Source: Paraburkholderia ultramafica (GTDB taxonomy: Bacteria > Pseudomonadota > Gammaproteobacteria > Burkholderiales > Burkholderiaceae). Taken from it: a stretch of 64,000 nt of DNA. The translations under genes and the position numbers were made by a program. The notes beneath the pieces are model-generated. The model had not been told where the DNA came from and searched no databases. It saw only the letters and a list, made by a program, of their open reading frames with translations. Positions 60,774-64,000 of this stretch are shown in pieces; the stretch's first letter is position 1; each line of letters starts with the position of its first letter. Where the stretch lies: assembly GCF_902859915.1 (NCBI RefSeq), contig NZ_CADIKK010000038.1, forward strand, positions 1 to 64,000. The letters are read 5' to 3'.

Positions 60774-61469
60774 ATGGACAACGGATATTTTAAGACTGTG
60801 TTGTTGGTTGAGGACGAGGGGCTTACTCGCAGTGCTATGAAGACCCTGATTCTCGCCAACGAACCGTGCCTTAACATCGATGAGGCGGACGGTTACGAGC
60901 ACGCGATCTGTAGACTTGAGAGCGCATCTTATGACCTTGTGTTTCTCGACTACCGACTGAAAGCTGTCCGCACGGGCCTCGATTTGCTCAAATGGATAAA
61001 GGAGCAAGATCACGAAGTCCATTGCATTATGCTTTCTGGTCAAGACGATCGAGATACGGTTCTCGAATGCATTAAGGCCGGCGCATGTGGATTTATCTCC
61101 AAGGCTAGTGAGGAAGGGGGCGCTGTCTTCCAGGAGGCACTCAAAACGATTTTAAGCGGCCGAATTTATCTGCCAAATACGGTATTAGGCAAGGGGGGGC
61201 ATAGTCCTCAACCCACTTCCAATAGTCGAGGAATACCGGTCGAGACGTTGAACCTGCCTCCGAGGCTAACTGAGACGTTGCGTTACGTCTTGCAGGGTTT
61301 ATCGAACAAAGCAATCGCGAGAAAAATGAATATCACAGAGAACACGGCAAAGGAGTATTCAAGTGATCTGCTTGCGCGTTTTAATGTGACACGCCGTACG
61401 TTTTTGATAGTAGAGATGGCGCGCCGTGGCATAGAAATTCCTAGGCCGATGACGCAGACACCTACCTGA
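60774..61469 (+). CDS. LuxR/NarL-type response regulator
   Basis: A 231-residue protein. Receiver domain: acidic pair in VLLVEDEGLTRS, phospho-acceptor Asp in DLVFLDYRLKA, conserved Lys in GFISKAS. The DNA-binding domain has LTETLRYVLQGLSNKAIARK then MNITENTAKEYSSDLLARF, a LuxR helix-turn-helix. All phosphorylation residues are intact. It is convergent with the hybrid kinase gene at 61496 (26 bp apart), its probable cognate sensor. Confidence 0.9.
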   Translation: MDNGYFKTVLLVEDEGLTRSAMKTLILANEPCLNIDEADGYEHAICRLESASYDLVFLDYRLKAVRTGLDLLKWIKEQDHEVHCIMLSGQDDRDTVLECIKAGACGFISKASEEGGAVFQEALKTILSGRIYLPNTVLGKGGHSPQPTSNSRGIPVETLNLPPRLTETLRYVLQGLSNKAIARKMNITENTAKEYSSDLLARFNVTRRTFLIVEMARRGIEIPRPMTQTPT

Positions 61470-61495
61470 GATAATCGCAGCCGGTTCCAGAAAGT

Positions 61496-63484
61496 TCAGG
61501 CCACTATCGCTTCCAAAATTCGCTTTCTAAGCAGCTCGGGCGTTACGGGTTTAATCAAAGTGTACTGATCATAGTCGACTATCCCGCCTGTTGAACTTGC
61601 TTCACCCGTTATAACCAGGCAAGGAACCAATCTTCCCAGTTTTCGATATACAGATTCGGTGACATCGTGTGCAGTCTTTCCGTCGTGGAGCTGATAATCA
61701 GTGATAATCAGATCGGGATAACGCTCAATAGATTCCAGCAATTCCTCTACGTGCGTGACGGAGCTAGCGGAGTCCACGAGTACCCCCCATTGCGCAAGCA
61801 GCGCTTCTGTTGCCGCACGAACGAGTCCATCGTCTTCTACCAACAGCACGTAGAGGCCCGCTGTTTCGCCCAACGCGGTAGCTGATTCTTCACTGCTCCC
61901 CTGTCTTGATGGAAGTATTTGGGAATGGCAGATCGGAATCTCAACCGAAAATCGTGAACCTCGCCCCTCCGAAGATTTGAGCTCAACTCGGTGTTCGTCC
62001 AACATCGAAACCATTGCGTTCACGATGGACAAACCGAGTCCTAAACCCCGGTCGCGATCACGTTCGGCGTTGTCGATTTGAAAGAAGGGCTTAAAAATCG
62101 CGTTCCAATATTGCGGCGCTATCCCGACGCCGTTGTCCACAACGTCAATTCGCACGCGGTTGACACTGCGCACGACACCTATAAGGACTGTGCAACGGGG
62201 AGCTTTTTCCTGGTCGGAGTATTTCACACCGTTGGAGATGAGGTTGGCTACGATTCGACCGAGCCAATGCGGATCGCTGCGAACCCAAATGCTGACATTA
62301 GGTGGACACCGCAGGCGAAGCGAGACACCTGCGGCGGCGGCAAGCGGCCTCAGTTGTTCGATCGCGTCCCTAACTAAGGGCGTCAGGTCAAAAACATGAT
62401 AAGCAGGACACACGCGGCCAGAATCAAGTTTCGATAAATCGAGAACAGCATTGAAGAGATTTCCCATTACGGTAGAGGATTTTCGCACCTGTGCGACGAG
62501 TCTACGCGACTGCACAACGTCATCCTTTCGCAGTGCTTCCTCAGCAGCTTCCAGATATAAATTCAATGCATGCATAGGCTGCCGTAGATCGTGTGTAGCG
62601 CCAGCAAGGAAGTTAGACTTTTCTCGATTCGCCTCATCAGCTGCCGCTTTTTGCTGTTCCTTCAGAGTAATCAATGCGTTCGTTTTGCTCAATTGTTCCC
62701 TTTGGGCGATTTCCAATGCTCTGTGTTTTGCGCTAAGTTTGGCGTTGGCTTCTTTCAGGTGGGTATTGGAAAGAGCGAGTGCCTTCTCCGCCGAGAAGCG
62801 CTCTCTGACGTGGCGTTCTGATTGGACGTTTACGCCGAGCCCGATCACTGTCAGATTGAAAAGAAAGATCACCCCGAACACAAAATTTTGCTCATCCAAA
62901 AACCTCAGCATTGCCTGTAGGATCATGAGCGTAATAACGACACCTGCTGCGAGCAAAAACGTTGATTTTGCTCTCAGTTGGAGGAAGCCGAACTGAAAGA
63001 ACAGGACAAGAGACAGGCCGGAAAGATAAGGGAATTGGAGCGGACTCGGTGCTATGAATATCTGTCCGAGAAGAAGTGCGGCGGACGCAGAAACTGCTGA
63101 AAACAAGACACGGCGCGCAGTGAATTCAACGACAAACGAGCGGCGGAAAGAAAGCGCGACGGCGATTCCGATCACAACGATGCCTATGCAGCGAAGGAGC
63201 ATTTCCTCGGAAAAGACGTGCCGGAATGCCGGATATCGGCTCGCGGAACTGAACTCCACCCATATATACCCAGTCCACACGAAGAGTCCCAAGATCCCGG
63301 CCGCTCGGCGAAAGCCAGCAAATCTCCGCCCATGATCTTCAAGAAACTCGCGCTCGCTCTCGGGATCTTCAAACGGTCGCGGAAATGACAGGATCTCCAC
63401 TAAGCTGCTCAATAATTCGCGCCCAGTGCTGCCCCAACGCCCTGACCTAGCGGGTTGAATGACATGGAATCTTTTAGTCTTCAT
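61496..63484 (-). CDS. Hybrid membrane histidine kinase
   Basis: About 662 residues from the ATG at 63484; a TTG at 63532 would add 16. Six or so membrane segments lie in the first ~230 residues (LGLFVWTGYIWVEF, CIGIVVIGIAVALSF and others). A coiled coil follows, then HisKA with the phosphorylated His in AGATHDLRQPMHALNLYLEA. The HATPase domain has NLISNGVKYS, DNGVGI and GLGLGLSIV. A C-terminal receiver has LLVEDDGLV and the Asp in DLIITDYQLHDGK. Signal unknown; it probably passes phosphate to the regulator at 60774. Confidence 0.9.
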   Translation of the reverse strand: MKTKRFHVIQPARSGRWGSTGRELLSSLVEILSFPRPFEDPESEREFLEDHGRRFAGFRRAAGILGLFVWTGYIWVEFSSASRYPAFRHVFSEEMLLRCIGIVVIGIAVALSFRRSFVVEFTARRVLFSAVSASAALLLGQIFIAPSPLQFPYLSGLSLVLFFQFGFLQLRAKSTFLLAAGVVITLMILQAMLRFLDEQNFVFGVIFLFNLTVIGLGVNVQSERHVRERFSAEKALALSNTHLKEANAKLSAKHRALEIAQREQLSKTNALITLKEQQKAAADEANREKSNFLAGATHDLRQPMHALNLYLEAAEEALRKDDVVQSRRLVAQVRKSSTVMGNLFNAVLDLSKLDSGRVCPAYHVFDLTPLVRDAIEQLRPLAAAAGVSLRLRCPPNVSIWVRSDPHWLGRIVANLISNGVKYSDQEKAPRCTVLIGVVRSVNRVRIDVVDNGVGIAPQYWNAIFKPFFQIDNAERDRDRGLGLGLSIVNAMVSMLDEHRVELKSSEGRGSRFSVEIPICHSQILPSRQGSSEESATALGETAGLYVLLVEDDGLVRAATEALLAQWGVLVDSASSVTHVEELLESIERYPDLIITDYQLHDGKTAHDVTESVYRKLGRLVPCLVITGEASSTGGIVDYDQYTLIKPVTPELLRKRILEAIVA

Positions 63485-63764
63485 TTCAGTTCGCGTGCCA
63501 CACTCAGTAGCGCCACTTCTTACTCTATGCAAGATGAGGAGCGAGAACGAAGGAAATTTCCTGTGAACCCACGCATCAAAATCCGCATGACTGACCGTTT
63601 ATCGGTGGCTTGTTCCAAGGCGTTAGCGGCTTTGGTTTGAGCACGACTGAAACCCGCTTGAATGTCTGCTGTGGAGAACTCTGACAGGCTGCTTGGGGTC
63701 GGTCAGCGCCATTCGAGCGCGTCTGGCGTGCGTATAAATACCCCTTTGCTGCAAGGCCTCGCCG
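63485..63764. other. Intergenic, no supported gene
   Basis: Promoter side of the kinase gene and the 3' side of the recombinase. Nothing else recognised. Confidence 0.35.
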
Positions 63765-64000
63765 TTACACGCGGATCCGCTCCACCTCGTCCAGACTGAT
63801 ATCGTCGTGTCGACGGTCGTACAGCTGCGTGGTGCGCGTCGACGCATGGTTCGCCATCGCTGCGGCGTTCTCGAGCGTGCCGCCATTCCTCAGGTAGGCA
63901 GTGATGCCGGTCGCGCGGAACGTATGGTTGCCGATCGCCGTGCCGATGCCGGCCGCGAGCGCGCGCCGGCGCACCATCGCATAGGCGTTGGCCTGCGGCA
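63765..64000 (-). CDS. Tyrosine recombinase, C-terminal part (runs off the window)
   Basis: The frame continues past the window edge. Visible are HTFRATGITAYLRNGGTLEN (H-x-x-R of the active site), MANHASTRTTQLYDRR (second His and the nucleophile Tyr) and a short tail. The first Arg and the N-terminal domain lie beyond 64000. It is likely another island or transposon recombinase. Confidence 0.85.
   Translation of the reverse strand, partial: PQANAYAMVRRRALAAGIGTAIGNHTFRATGITAYLRNGGTLENAAAMANHASTRTTQLYDRRHDDISLDEVERIRV

Overview
This window looks like accessory DNA of a beta-proteobacterium of the Burkholderia/Paraburkholderia type. It is most likely a mobilisable plasmid, or an integrated plasmid-like element, that has collected islands. 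The clues are a small exported DUF4148-like protein, an LpxL-type acyltransferase, the intergenic repeats, high GC with low-GC inserts, and a full plasmid backbone. The backbone has a TrfA-type initiator with iterons and a DnaA box, a ParA/ribbon-helix-helix partition pair with palindromic sites, and a MOBP relaxase with an IncP-like nic site. There are four tyrosine-recombinase genes, two intact insertion sequences and many IS fragments. The species assignment is inference from gene types, not from a database search.

Layout. 0-6.3 kb: a degenerate topoisomerase-III-like gene, a plasmid operon (zinc-ribbon protein, Lon-like AAA ATPase, small protein, HAD fragment, HAD hydrolase), and a second topB-like fragment followed by an IS1634-family element. 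6.3-17.4 kb: unknown genes, a 7-TM membrane protein, a complete IS3-family element (10395-11759), an XRE regulator, a DUF4148-like protein, an OmpR-type regulator with a degenerate receiver, a three-gene set ending in a sirtuin, and an LpxL-like acyltransferase. 17.5-28.8 kb: an accessory island with two tyrosine recombinases, a low-GC membrane protein plus small helical partner, a large nuclease-NTPase, two unknown genes, and a graveyard of IS30, IS91, IS3 and hsdR fragments. A ~250-bp repeat brackets the cargo in inverted orientation.

29-40 kb: a DUF433/DUF5615 toxin-antitoxin-like pair, then the plasmid backbone: partition, mobilisation with oriT, a third topB-like gene lacking key catalytic residues, iteron origin and TrfA. 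40.6-55.4 kb: an integrase next to a tRNA 3' fragment, then a tightly overlapping four-gene operon on the minus strand (DUF1998 helicase, SNF2 helicase, Eco57I/PglX-like adenine methylase, HNH nuclease). This is a DISARM-related anti-phage system in an unusual arrangement and is the best candidate for the system of interest. It is bordered by a decayed resolvase. 55.4-64 kb: small proteins, tRNA-like remnants, an exported protein, a ~142-bp MITE-like element, an LRAT-like protein, a LuxR-type response regulator convergent with a hybrid histidine kinase, and a recombinase cut by the window edge.

Taken together, the backbone maintains and mobilises the molecule, while islands brought in by recombinases and transposons supply defence and signalling cargo.
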